From Mactromeris polynyma (taxonomy: Eukaryota; Mollusca; Bivalvia; Venerida; Mactridae), in NCBI GenBank assembly GCA_032209605.1, contig JASFXZ010000002.1, forward strand, positions 57,414,431-57,478,430: 64,000 nt of DNA, written 5' to 3'. Below the pieces are notes generated by a model, which saw only the letters and a list, made by a program, of their open reading frames with translations, had not been told where the DNA came from and searched no databases. Of the stretch, positions 14,013-25,921 are shown piece by piece. The position numbers and the translations under genes were made by a program. The first letter of the stretch is position 1; each line of letters opens with the position of its first letter.

Positions 14013-17000
14013 ATGGTAAGTAATATGTTTTATTCGTATAGAATGTACACGTCTAGCAGATTAGTTGTGGCTGTATTATAAAAGCTCACTTATTTTCACA
14101 CATAAGTAGCAGATTTTCTCAAGATTTTCTATTTTCTAAAATGTACCCACATGCACTTAATAAATGACATATTATAGCATATTGTCGTGTTAATAAGTTG
14201 TTTTACTTGAATAACATAATTGGTGGAAATGTTGAAGAAGCGTTTCCCAGCAAAAACGCTTGGACAATCGTATCGGAAATAATGTAATTATACCATTTGT
14301 TCAATTGTACACTGTTTAAATTGTTAGTACAGAGTTCACTCGTGGTTCGAACTTTCTACCACCCCACTGGCAGGGTGCTCGATAGACTCAACTAACTGGT
14401 TGGGATTATGTAAATCAGTATCCCTTCTGTAGCTTACTTAAGTGGCACGTTATGTGTCTATCAAAGACTATCACAGAATATCGTGCCAAATACCAGTCGT
14501 TTGGTCGGTATCTATGTATGATTCATCGTTTAGTGTCCGTTATTGTGTTACTGCCTACTTTGTCAATTTGTGTATATGTGATTGAAATCAATTGTCATAC
14601 AGCGGTCAAGTGTTAGGTTAGCTTGAACATTTTGGGATGCAGATCCTTTACTTAATATAATATTCCTCCCCCCCCCCCCGCTTAGGAACGTGGTCACTTG
14701 CTTTCTTAGCTTGACATGTGGTGTAATTCATCCATTCCATCCCGTTTCCCCTTGCATTCCCCTAAAAAATAATCATATTTGTTTGTTATCATCCTTACTT
14801 CCCCATTCCCATTGATGTTTGTCCGTACATCTCCATACATCTCCTCAACTCTTAATGCTTCGTAAGTTGATGTTTTTGGGAATCTGTATGGGAAGGCATT
14901 GTCCTTACGTGTGTGGCGTTCCATGTATCATCATTATATTTCCTTTACAAAAATTCACTACATGTAAATTGGATTATCGAAATGTATATTACTAACATGC
15001 CTTTCATCTATATTGCTTTCAAGACAGAGACAAACTTTGAAAACCTTAAATTAATTTCTATCACGTTGTATATGTGTTTGTATACATTTTGAGCGATTCT
15101 ACCATTTAACGGCAAATATACGTCTGTACGTACAGCTTTCTACAACATATAATTGAACGAAACCAATCATTGTTGATATCAATTACAAAACCATATTTGG
15201 ATCGTATACCCTAACTGGATATTGATTTTATAACGAGGTCTGCTTTTGTCTTTTTCATTTAATGTCAATAGATTCCCTTCATAACAATTGAATAGAGTAT
15301 TGATTACTCTTATTGTGCGTAGGCATTTTGAAAATGTTTAAATTGTTAATGATCTGCTCATGTTTATACATCGTACACATTTATGATGACAGGAAAACAA
15401 ATGGGGGTCGAGTTGTGTATGTTATTTGTTCAAATTGAACAAAACATTAAATCAAAGCACTAGAAAGAGTACTACACTGAACTGCTTTTCTAATTGGTCA
15501 CTCTTTATATTACTATACTTTTCAAAAATAAATACATGTACAGAGAAATTACTAATTTTGCTGTACTTCATACTTACCCATGCCATTATCCTTTGGTATC
15601 CAAAATTCACACATGATTGTACAAAAAAGTTGACATGTAAAGATTTCTATCAAAATTATAAAATGCAGAACTCTAAGATGACCAATTAGAAATGTGTTTA
15701 AAAGTGTAGAGGTTCGATAAACGTCATAACCAATAATGAATGCGTTAAGGAACTCATCTTATGTAGTAAACTTACTCAGGTATCAATTACTGTAGTCTGA
15801 TACCTTATCATGTCGTTCCTTGTTTATGCTACATGCGTAATGCCTATGTTACATAAAGTTCCCATGTACTTTTTTGGGGCTCCCCTGGGAGCCAGTGGGA
15901 AACACGGATATGTTTGGTATGTTCGCCGTATAGCCAGTGCCTGAACGTTAAGGAATCACAACTCTCATGCCTCGGTCTGATGAGACCTTTGGTAGGTCCC
16001 GGGCCTGTAGGACTTAGGGAATCGCCTTAGGTACATGGGAGGGCCGTACACCGGCAGATTCATATGACCGTGGCATTATCCATTTATTGACATTCGTGCT
16101 ACGTTTAAAGTACATTTAATTACTTTTGGTGAACGTATTTGTAGTGCCACATACGTTACACACACAAACACATGTTCTGTCACCATATAGCTGTCTATCT
16201 ACGTGGGATGTTTTATGTACACTGTACGTATTGTTTGGGTAGGATATTAAGTGTTGGTTGAGCGCACCCTTAAACCAGATTGAAACATCCTAGTGGTATT
16301 TTTGCAACTGACCGTTCTAAAGGTTCATGTTCATCCACCATTTCAGTTCATGTTTGTGTCCCTTTTGCTTCTGTAATTGTGAACATGTATGTATATTTTA
16401 CATGTTTCATTGTGTTCTGTGGGTAGCTGTGAGTTGTGTATGCGTTATTTCCTGCTCGACGTATTCGTTCATTTGATAATAAATTACTTTAATTATTTTC
16501 CAGGTAGACACTTTTACTGAGGAACAGATTACTGGTAATTGCTTCTAATTATTTGAAGATATGAACAATGAAAACAATCATATTTCCATTACTAAGTTAG
16601 CATTTTCTCTGTTGTGAAATGTTTGTTGAAATATCAGAAAAAGTAGGAAAATATTGCAAAACTGTGGAACAGTTCTGAGTGACAAACTTTTCGGCGCAGC
16701 CGTTCTAACATGGCTTTTTTATTTGCATATCAGTGTTGTGTAAACCAATCAAATCTTACGTTAATGATTAAACCAAATTCCCTTCACCCGATCAACGTTT
16801 GTAACCTTGACGCGGATCATATTGACCATTTTTGTCAAGATATTTCTTGTTTCCAATTTACCTTTATTGTCATTCTTATACTAGTTTCATTAGTATGTAC
16901 ACTTAAAAAATAAGCATTAGTTTATCCTATGAAGAATGTTGTCATGATTATAGAGTTAAAGGAAGTGTTCACTGTTTTTGATGAAGATGAAGATGGTATT

Positions 17001-18823
17001 ATTTCCACGGAGGAACTGGGGAAAGTGATGAGATCTGCGGGAGAGAATCCAACAGAGGCAGAGATTCAAGATATACTCAATGAAGTTGATGCTGATGGTA
17101 GGATTCATTGCTTCAATTTGCAAACCCTTTTTGTGAGTCGCCTATATATTCTGGGATACTATATCGTATTGAAAAATGAAACTCCTGTTTCCTCATATGA
17201 TTTGTCAACAATGAACGTTTATATACACTGCTTTACCGCTTCCGTAATATATCGAGAAGAAGTGGCACATACGTAATTTTCTAGAATACTCTTATTCCAC
17301 AGTGATGTTTTATTTAAGCTTCCTGTGTTTTTGCCTACAATATCTCCAAAGTCATGAACAAGTATTACCAAGTTTATAAGATGAGCATTTATAGATCGTT
17401 CTAAAAGTACACAATACGGTTGGCAAACTTGTTAATAGTCATGATTCAAATGCTTTAAGACTAGTAATTGGATGACATGCGCTTTATTTTTTTTCATAAA
17501 TATTAGCATACGTGTTCTGATAACCCCGGGTTTAACTAATTTTAAAATGAGTTGGTGAACAAAAAAATGACTGAATACGAAACATGCAAACAGTAAAGAT
17601 TTCTTCTACTTTTATGTTGGTGACTTCTGGGACTTACTGTCCTTTGATTTATCTCTTAATTCCCTTATCCTGGCAAGTCTAATATAAAAAAACTTACTAG
17701 TTACTTAATATTTCATTAATCCTACTTCTCTCTAAACTGTGTGTTGAATTTTAGAATCCTGATTGTAATATTATGTGGCGTCGATGATTATGAAATGATA
17801 ACATATATACACAGGCCCTGGTATAGATTCAAAATTAGTTGAGAATACACTTATTATTGTGCACACTATGTCTATTGGTCAATAGTTTCTAAGACGAGCA
17901 TATTTGAAGGCCAATGTTTTGTTACCAATCTGAAATAACTAAAATGGCAGTCATCTTGGAGTAAAGGTACAATGTACATTATTTGTTACAATGTGTTTAC
18001 CTTTCGATCGCATGGTTGTTGTAGATTGTGTGTTGCTTAATACTAAGAGTTACATAATTATGATTCATTTACATTCAATCGGACCAAATCTTGTTTTCTA
18101 CAATGTATTCCTGGTCATTACAGGAAATGGAACAATTGACTTACCTGAGTTTTTAACACTGATGTCGATGAAAATGAAAGGTCCCGATCGCGTTGACGAA
18201 GAAATGCGAGAAGCATTCCGTGTGTTTGATAAAGACGGTAATGGTTTCATCAGCGCTGAAGAATTACGTAACTTGATGACTAATCTCGGAGAAAAACTCA
18301 CAGACCAGGAAGTTGACGAGATGATGCGGGAAGCTGATGTAGACAGTGATGGTCGAATCAATTATGAAGGTAATTGTTTTACAAGAAATTGAATTATGAT
18401 ACATGTATTATCTAAATTATGATGAAATAAATTGCTTTAGTATATTGGTCATTAAGATATTCAATGATTTGATGATACTTAACACTTCACTGAGCTTTTC
18501 TATTTGATATGTCTTACTCACAGACGATGCGGTTTGCAACTATGCCTTTCGGCCTATGATTAGACCATTCATTGCACCCTTATTCGCATATCCTTACACC
18601 TCCTCAGCTCATAATGTTTCGTAGCCTGATGCTTCTCCAGGGATCTGTGTGGAGAGGCATTCTCGAATATATGTGGCGTTCCCCGTAACAACTAAATCAA
18701 TCTTTTATAAACCTACGCATCTTCTTTACTCTTCATAGCTGAAAGGTGTTTATTCACTATTGAAATGTTATGTGCATACCTATTCTCTTTTCAGAATTTA
18801 TGGCTATGATATTGGCTAAATAG
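14013..18823 (+). CDS. divergent calmodulin-like protein, complete five-exon gene
   Basis: Coding exons are 14013-14015 (ATG only), 16504-16534, 16954-17097, 18124-18369 and 18795-18823. They total 453 nt, 150 residues plus TAG, all with GT-AG borders. The exon plan is that of calmodulin except for one extra codon in exon 4. The N-terminus is [20 protein letters not shown]. The loops are [36 protein letters not shown] and [12 protein letters not shown]; all keep acidic or Asn ligands and the last Glu, so Ca2+ binding is plausible. Differences from calmodulin cluster in loop 1, the central linker ([14 protein letters not shown], one residue longer) and the tail (EFMAMILAK). No lesion is visible, so it is probably a functional calmodulin-like protein with altered targets. 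Intron 1 is ~2.5 kb and full of repeats. Confidence 0.88.
14690..14945 (+). repeat. copy of the calmodulin-array dispersed repeat
   Basis: Landmarks are GTAATTCATCCATTCC, CTTCGTAAGTTGATG, GGGAATCTGTATGGGAAGGC and GTGTGGCGTTCCATGTA. Diverged, but in the same order as the other copies. Confidence 0.55.
15868..16078. repeat. GC-rich block of unknown type inside an intron
   Basis: About 210 bases clearly richer in GC than the surroundings (TTTGGGGCTCCCCTGGGAGC ... GGTCCCGGGCCTGTAGGACT ... GGGAGGGCCGTACACCGGCA). It contains the short palindrome GGCTCCCCTGGGAGCC. No open frame, tRNA fold or known family is recognisable. It could be a mobile element fragment. Confidence 0.35.
17098..18123 (+). other. 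intron 3 of the divergent calmodulin-like gene
   Basis: Donor GGTAGGATT, acceptor CATTACAG. AT-rich; nothing recognised. Confidence 0.6.
18530..18710 (+). repeat. copy of the dispersed array repeat in intron 4
   Basis: Landmarks are ACCTCCTCAGCTCATAATG, GGGATCTGTGTGGAGAGGC and GTGGCGTTCCCCGTAACAAC, then TCAATCTTTT. It lies ~85 bases before the last exon, the same place as the copy in front of the orphan exon at 5804. Confidence 0.6.
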
Positions 18824-20151
18824 TGCAGACATGCACGCAAGAATAGCGGAGTAACATGACATGACATTAGACTTGAAACTGAAAAACTGCAGAGCAAACA
18901 TTCCATACATGAATTAGCCCTACATATGGTATCAAAAGAGACAAACATGAACATAACGATAGTTGACCCTGATATGTTTGACATATCAGACAATTAGAAC
19001 GGGTAGTTTATAATCATGTTTTACGTATGTGTTTGTCTTGTCTGTCTTGAATAGTCCTATGCTTCGATATTATTTGGCGGTAGTGTATTCACAAAATTAA
19101 ATTTTATCTAGTGACTATTTGTGTTCCCTCTGACTCAATTTACAAAGTGAATGATTTTTGGACGGTACCACTCAGTTAACGTATATAATAGTGTGGCAAT
19201 TTGTTCTCGCAATGGACATACGAAGACAAATGATCTCTTATTAAAACTGCAGGATACTGAGTTTTGTAGAATTGGAAATGCAATTAAACCTCCAAGAACA
19301 ACATTGAATAAAACTTTAAACCAGTTACAACAGACGAAATTTTAGAAAATTGTATCACAGGGAAGACCTTGTTCACGAAACAGGACATCAATACCCGGGA
19401 AGCTATATAGAATAATACCGAACAGATCGGATGAGAATAATTACAAGGGACTGTATCGTGAATGGAAATAAACTCACAACTGACTCAGAGTTTGGTACCA
19501 CCCGCGGAAATCCTGAGAGCTCCATGTCATGTAGCTAACTCATTAACCTGTACTATCTTTGTTTTGATGACTAAGGAGTATACCACCTCAATATTGGCTA
19601 CTCGTATAAATATAGGTTCGAGATAATCACAAAGCCACCATTGTGTTACTCACTTTTCGAAGAAGCGTGATTTGTTGTCCCCCTGTTTTTCCGTCTCTAC
19701 CTTTTGATGTCACAGCATCTCTGTCTGAAGAAAACCATATGTAAATATTGCCCAGACTACTAAGACCCATACACTGAGTACATAGACCGGTATTCTTAGC
19801 ACCACGACCGGTTTGATTGTATACGAATACACGAGACACGAACAAAACATGGCTAACTATTACTATTTCTTATTACTAACTCCCCACATCATTTGTCAAG
19901 TATGCGGAATAACATACAGTTCTTACAGCAATATGACATTTCGCAAATAATCTATAATGTTACTAGTGTTATAACATGTATAGATATGAAGAGTTGTCTT
20001 CAGAAACATAACTATAATATTGCTCGGTATTTAAAAGATATTATAACCAAGTTATATGCTCTTGTGTCGGAGTTGTACGTTATTATAGTATTTCATTGAT
20101 GTTCGACAGTCAGTAGACATGGCCAGTCGTCCTCATAAATATTGTCATTTA
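18824..20151. other. non-coding spacer
   Basis: Downstream flank of the divergent calmodulin-like gene. Short open frames on both strands carry no recognisable motif. Confidence 0.35.
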
Positions 20152-20225
20152 CCTAAACCGTGGATCGAACCCACGACCTCCAGTGTGATAGCCTAAGTAT
20201 TCTACCGAATGAGCTAAGTTAACTG
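20152..20225 (-). repeat. tRNA-like sequence (tRNA-derived SINE head or tRNA pseudogene)
   Basis: Read on the minus strand it has an A-box-like TTAGCTCATTCGGTAGAAT and a perfect T arm CGTGG-GTTCGAT-CCACG with the B box GGTTCGATCC. The acceptor ends pair only partly and the anticodon stem does not close, so it is not a working tRNA gene. It lies ~110 bases before the initiator exon of the calmodulin pseudogene. Confidence 0.6.
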
Positions 20226-21159
20226 CTTGCATTTTAATACAGGAACTTCCGATTTTTTTCTTTTCATTTGTGCCAGTATCGGAGTGTTGTTAAAAGTCTG
20301 GAAAAAACGTATCTAATCAACATAGTTTCTTCAAAATGGTAAATAATTTGTTTTTTTTTCAGTGTAATATCCGTTTAACTCTTTGTTAAGAGCCGATTTT
20401 TCAAATTTCTATAAAATCGTATTAAATCACACATTATTCGTTACAAATCGAAATGAAGATATTATTTTGTAATAAATTGTTCTTTGTTGTGTGTGACATA
20501 TTTAAATATGTGATAAGTAAACTATAAAATATGTATTGCATGTAATAGTATAGCACGCATCGGTATATTTTGACAGAATTCGTCTTTTGTAACCCCACAA
20601 TTATTGTATGTAAATATATCACTCCTATAAATCTTGCAATCATGGTATTTGTTTTATAGGCTGAAGGCGCGGAAAATCGAACATATTTTCCTAATCTATG
20701 ATATTATGTTAAAATGTCTAAATTGGTTACGATTATGTAGGAAAAAATTCAAAACGCAATACATCTAACCATCAGGTTTCATTCAATATGTATGTTATTA
20801 GTCTGGTTAATATATAAGTATATATAATACATATATATGTACTACATATATGTAATTAAAATGATATTATATATATACTACTGAACTGGTAGATTAATCC
20901 AATGGTGAATGTTCGAACTTTCTTGGGTCGCTCTTATCACTTTGATATTTTATTGTTTACAAGTTTCGTTATAATCATTGCAACCAAGTTGTTATAATTA
21001 AAAATACATTAATACTCGTATATGAACGCAATGTCTTATGTTGAGCAAAAAGCACACAGCTACCGGTTTATTGAATCCGGCGTTCCCTGTAACAACTTAA
21101 TCTCTCTTTCAAAATATCCACAGATTTATCTATTTTTGTTTAACAAAAATTAAGAAAGA

Positions 21160-21380
21160 CGTCGAATAAAAAGCACACAACTACCGGCAAAGTAAACACT
21201 TTAAAGAAAATTTTTACTGCTGTAAACATCGCAAAATACATACAGTCGGACCTCGTTTATTCGACGACCTTCTATCCGAATCATCGGTGTCATCCGAAAA
21301 TGAAGAAAGACGTCGAGCAAGAAGCACACATCTACCGGCAAATTAAACTGCATTTTACTGCAGTAAACATCGCAAAATAC
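21160..21380. repeat. tandem pair of ~140-bp repeat units with pogo-like end between
   Basis: Two units share GACGTCGA-YAARAAGCACAC, CTACCGGCAAA-TAAAC, and TTTTACTGC-GTAAACATCGC. Between them, at 21243, is TACAGTCGGACCTCGTTTAT, a single pogo-like terminus. A partial third unit lies at ~21040-21075. All lie in intron 1 of the calmodulin pseudogene. Confidence 0.6.
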
Positions 21381-21916
21381 GAAGTAACTAAGTGAGCAGT
21401 GCAGGCATGTTAGTTTATAATTGTTATACAATACATTATATTTGCTTTTCGGTTGAATAGCATACAAAAGATGTATTCAATTCTACGACGACAATTTCAT
21501 TTGAAAGCACAAAATACCATTCAGTACATTCAAAATATTTAAAATGTTATGAATACAATGTATTTTCATAAATTCTGACAGTGTAAAGTTCGGTTGAGTC
21601 GGTTTATGTTTGCGCAAGTTTTGAACGGACGAAACAAGGATATTAAATTATATTAAACGACACTTGGTTTATTCAAGTGTATTTCTTTCATTTTTATGTA
21701 ATCTTAAACGAACAAAATTTACTGAGAGACAAATATATCCAACACGTATTAATTCCTAAATTCAACTTATAGACCCAAATATTATTTATAACTAATGGAC
21801 ACACACGAGTATTAAATTATATCAATTTAAATAATGTGTAATTATTGGTCGATGGTGTATAAAAAAGCAATACATTGTATGTAAGTTGTACACCTTTGGT
21901 TAAGATTTAAAAGTTG

Positions 21917-22060
21917 TTACAGGGAACGCCACATTCACAAGACAATGCCTCCCCGCACAGAGGAAACATTAGGAGTTGAGAAGAAGAAGGGCAAACGTCT
22001 ATAGGGAAGTAAGGAATTGTCTGAGTGATATCCATAAAAACAAGGTGAAATGGACGGGAC
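21917..22060 (-). repeat. dispersed array repeat, reverse copy
   Basis: GTTACAGGGAACGCCACATT, then GACAATGCCTCCCCGCACAG and CATTAGGAGTTGAG, is the reverse complement of the repeat at 5.5, 12.0 and 18.5 kb. It is the only inverted copy in the array. Confidence 0.6.
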
Positions 22061-22499
22061 AACAAAAGGGTCTAAAGAAGGAATAGACTGGATGGAACAA
22101 ATACTTACATACATTACATATGTAACACTTTTCATTGAAATATTCGCAAGCCATATAGTTGATTCGTTAACACCCGTTTGCAAATCTAGCCATCTTAGCT
22201 GTCGACATGTTTTCAAAAAAGATTAGATATTTTCTGGTGAAATCACTTTTGAACGTCGTAACTATCATTACTGACCACGAGTGTCTCCAACTCTGAATAG
22301 AGTTGACGTTTCGTGAGTATTGATACATGTATATTGTATTAAAGGATGTTGTTTTTCACTCTAGGCTGATCAACTTACAGAGGAATAAATGGCAGGTTAG
22401 TTGCTTATATTGGTTTGAATATGAACAGAAAATTGTTTAATTGTATTACATAAATTATCTAGTCTTTGTCCTCGTGATCAATTCATTGATCAAAAATGA

Positions 22500-23655
22500 T
22501 ATTGTTCAATACCCATGTCCATGTTTGCGGCCCGTCCTTACGTGCACCACCCGTCCAATTTGGTTTGGTTTTGTGACCCATCCATACGTGCACCTCCTGT
22601 TGCAATTGCTAATGTTTAGTAGACTGTCCATACCTGCACTCCTCTTACATTTACTAATGTTTAGTGGCCTGTCCATACGTGCACCTCCTCTTGCATTTGG
22701 TATTGTTTAGTGCCCTGTCTATACGTGCACCTCCTGTTGAATTTGATATTGTTTAGTGGCCTGTCCATAAGAACACCTCCTGTTGCATTTGCTAATGTTT
22801 AGTGGCCTGTCCATACGTGCGATTCCTATTGCATTTAGTATTGTTTAGTGGTATGTCCATTCGTACACATTATGTTGCATTTGGTATTGTTTAGTGGCCT
22901 GTCCATACCTGCACCTCCTGTAGTATTTGATATTCTTTAGTGGCCTGTCCATATGTGCACCTCCTGTAGTATTTGATATTCTTTAGTGGCCTGTCCATAT
23001 GTGCACCTCCTGTAGTATTTGATATTCTTTAGTGGCCTGTCCATATGTGCACATCCTGTTGCATTTGCTATTGTTAAGTTGCCTGTCCATATGTGCACAT
23101 CCTGTTGCATATGGTATTGTTAAGTGGCATGTCCATGTGTGCACCTCCTGTAGTATTTGGTATTGTTAAGTGGCATGTCCATATGTGCACCCCCTGTTGC
23201 ATTTGATATTGTTAAGTGGCATGTCCATATGTGCACCTCCTGTTGCATTTGGTATTGTTAAGAGGCTTGTCCATGTGTGCACCTCCTGTAGTATTTGGTA
23301 TTGTTAAGTGGCATGTCCATATGTGCACCTCCTGTTGCATTTGATATTGTTAAGTGGCATGTCCATATGTGCACCTCCTGTTGCATTTGGTATTGTTAAG
23401 TGGCATGTCCATATGTGCACCTCCTGTTGCATTTGGTATTGTTAAGTGGCATGTCCATATGTGCACCTTCTGTTAAATTTGATATTCTTTAGTGGCCTGT
23501 CCATATGTGCACCTCCTGTTGCATTTGGTATTGTTAAGTGGTCTTTCGATATGTGCACTCCTGTTGCATTTGGTATTGTTTAGTGGCATGTCCATATGTG
23601 CACTCCTGTTGCATTAGGTATTGTTTAGTGGCCTGTCCATACGTACACCTCCGCG
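22500..23655. repeat. ~1.15-kb minisatellite, 46-bp unit
   Basis: About 25 units of CCTGTCCATATGTGCACCTC followed by CTGTTGCATTTGGTATTGTT and AAGTGG or TAGTGG. Units in the middle (~22900-23500) are most alike; outer ones are diverged, as expected for unequal exchange. It lies in intron 2 of the calmodulin pseudogene, and its structure is unrelated to the 12.3-kb array. Confidence 0.9.
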
Positions 23656-25307
23656 TGTGCCTTTTCATTGTTATTTTGTCTTGATCCGTCTAGCGAAAGT
23701 TTGATTGGGAAATATGGTTCTTCCGAACTCTGCGTCTGTTGACTTTTCAGATAACGTATATTATATTACAAATTAACACTAATTGCAAAAAATAGTGAAA
23801 TAGAACATAATGGAATAATATAAAAATGGGAAAACAACTAATTTGCTACGGTAGTAATATTAGTGATCATAAATTACTGAAAGCAAAGGCTCATTCTGTC
23901 GGGCTTACAGAAATTCATAAAGACGAATGCACATTCGGAGGCATGAAATAGATTGTACATACACATTGTATGGGTAAAGGTATGATTTCGTAGCTAATAG
24001 CAGCAGACTCTGCTATCATATCATTTGTAATTTCATCAGACAATTATCTAAAATACTACACGAGTGTTACTATGTTTTCGGAGACATTTATAACATGCTG
24101 TTTGATCGTTTTAACATTACATTAATGTAAGCATTTTTGCTGAATTTAATTAATATCTTATTGCTAACAAATGCAAACTTATTCTGATTAATAAGTTTCT
24201 ACAACACATTTGTTTCAAAATTGACACAGAATTCAAGGAAGCGTTCAGTGTATTTGATAAAGATGGAGATGGTTCTATCACCACAAAAGAGTTAGGGACA
24301 GTGATGAGATCTCTTGGACAGAATTCAACAGCACCAGAACTTCAAGATATGGTCAATGAAGTCGATGCTGAGTGATATGAATATTTGAGTGCAATAAATA
24401 TAATTAAAAAGACTAGTTCTCCTCATGACTACATCCGAACAAACATCGGCAAATCTGAGGTATTATTTGTACATTACACCATTGTATTGGTCATCAGGAA
24501 GCACCTGTTATATTGGTATTTTACATAACAGTTATATTCTTTGTTGGATTTGACGTCAAGGAATTTGTCTGTATTTATAAAAAGTAACACGAAATAACAA
24601 CAATAAAAGTGTTCGAATTAGTTGCGACACGTCTCACTATTTGATGGCCATTAACTAGCTTCTGATTAAGTATGCTTTGATCATGATATGTCATATACGA
24701 AACTCAAGTGTCCGCAATTTTATATCATACTCGATTCATTGTATTGGATAATTTAGTTTATGAATAATGAAATGTGTGCTTAACTTCAATTATAAATGCC
24801 CTCTTTTCATTTTCTGGACCTTTTCAGGCAACGGGACTGTCGACTTTCCCGAATTTTTAACAATGATGTCTAGAAAGATGAAGGATACTGACAATGAAGA
24901 AGAGTTGCGTTAAGCATTTGCAGTGTTCGATAAAGACGGTAATGGTGTTATTAGTGCTGTCGAATTACGTCACGTGATGAAAAATCTCGGACTCGGAGAA
25001 AAACTCACAGACGAGGAAGTTGATGAGATGATACGAGAAGCTGATTTGGATGGCGATGGACAAGTTAATTATGAAGGTAGCTTCAGCTAATTAGAACCAT
25101 TCACTATTTTTAATCGAGCTTCACAACTAATAATCGAGACTAATAATATAAAACAAATTATACAAAATGTTCATGATTACACTGTCGAATACTTAAGTTC
25201 TCCACCGGTCGAATATGTGTGAGCCACAAACAAACATTTTTTATATTTCGTTTATATTTGCTATATTTCACATTTCAGAATTTGTTAAAATGATGAAAGC
25301 AAAATAA

Positions 25308-25921
25308 AACAATCACGCATGAATTGACTGGTGATATAAGGTTTTGCTCGATGTATTCAAGTCCGACGTGTATCTACAACTGGTGATTACGCTGTTTGAG
25401 TATTGCATGTTGCATTTTCTGCGAGACATTGTCATTCTTTTTATTGCATTTGTTCACCTGTCATCAAGTCGTGGTATCAGCATTTATCGTACAAGGTATG
25501 AACAATAGAAAAGACAACGTGCTGAATTACTAAGTTGTTATTTTTATGATATGTCAAATTATGTTGATTTATTTTATTGGGTTTTCTGCCATTTTGCAAC
25601 ATTTTTAGTTATACATGGTCATTTGACCTAGCCAGCTTTCTTGTAATTAATTATCAATCATTACTTAGTTGACCTTCCGCAAGCAGCTGACAATTTCTCC
25701 ACATGAATCACAGGTGGTGGGCAAAATTGTGGCAATCAAATGTCACAGAATGACATGACCCGCCTCGCTCGTAGATCGTACCCAGACCTCATTGGTGGTT
25801 GGCCAGCATGTATCATTTCTTCTTTGGTCAGTCATGGATTAGCTTTACATCGTTTTGTACACTAAATATCTGCGTATACCTATATGATACATACGTCTAC
25901 AATCCCTCGAGATGTAATATA
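25308..25921. other. non-coding spacer with a possible SINE fragment
   Basis: No exon seen. On the reverse strand near 25765-25800, GGGTACGATCTACGAGCGAG resembles a degenerate B box. This is weak evidence. Confidence 0.3.

Larger units (their letters stand above)
14016..16503 (+). other. intron 1 of the divergent calmodulin-like gene
   Basis: It holds a tRNA-like SINE fragment (~14335-14420, reverse strand, with an AGTTCGAACC B-box-like word), a poly-C run (~14668-14678), a copy of the dispersed array repeat (14690-14945), and a GC-rich block of unknown type at ~15868-16078. No exon of another gene is seen. Confidence 0.6.
20336..25307 (+). pseudogene. calmodulin pseudogene, all five exons recognisable
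   Basis: Exon remnants are 20336-20338 (ATG|GTAAAT, sharing flanks with the divergent gene's first exon), 22365-22395, 24230-~24373, 24828-25076 and 25279-25307. Lesions: exon 2 reads ADQLTEE, then TAA (22386-22388) where Gln should be. Exon 3 is intact in frame, but its donor is gone (GCTGAGTGA where GCTGACG|GT is expected), giving TGA at 24373-24375. Exon 4 has TAA (24911-24913) for a Glu in EEELR-AFAVF. Exon 4 also has six extra bases (NLGLGEKL). Exon 5 is clean (EFVKMMKAK, TAA). The EF-hand loops are otherwise well kept, so inactivation looks recent. It could be transcribed as non-coding RNA, but a full calmodulin cannot be made. Confidence 0.85.

Noticed and set aside
22386..24913. Reassigned TAA codons (alternative code) in the calmodulin pseudogene
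   Set aside because: TAA and TAG end the intact genes in the same window, and the copy also lacks a splice donor, so ordinary decay explains it.
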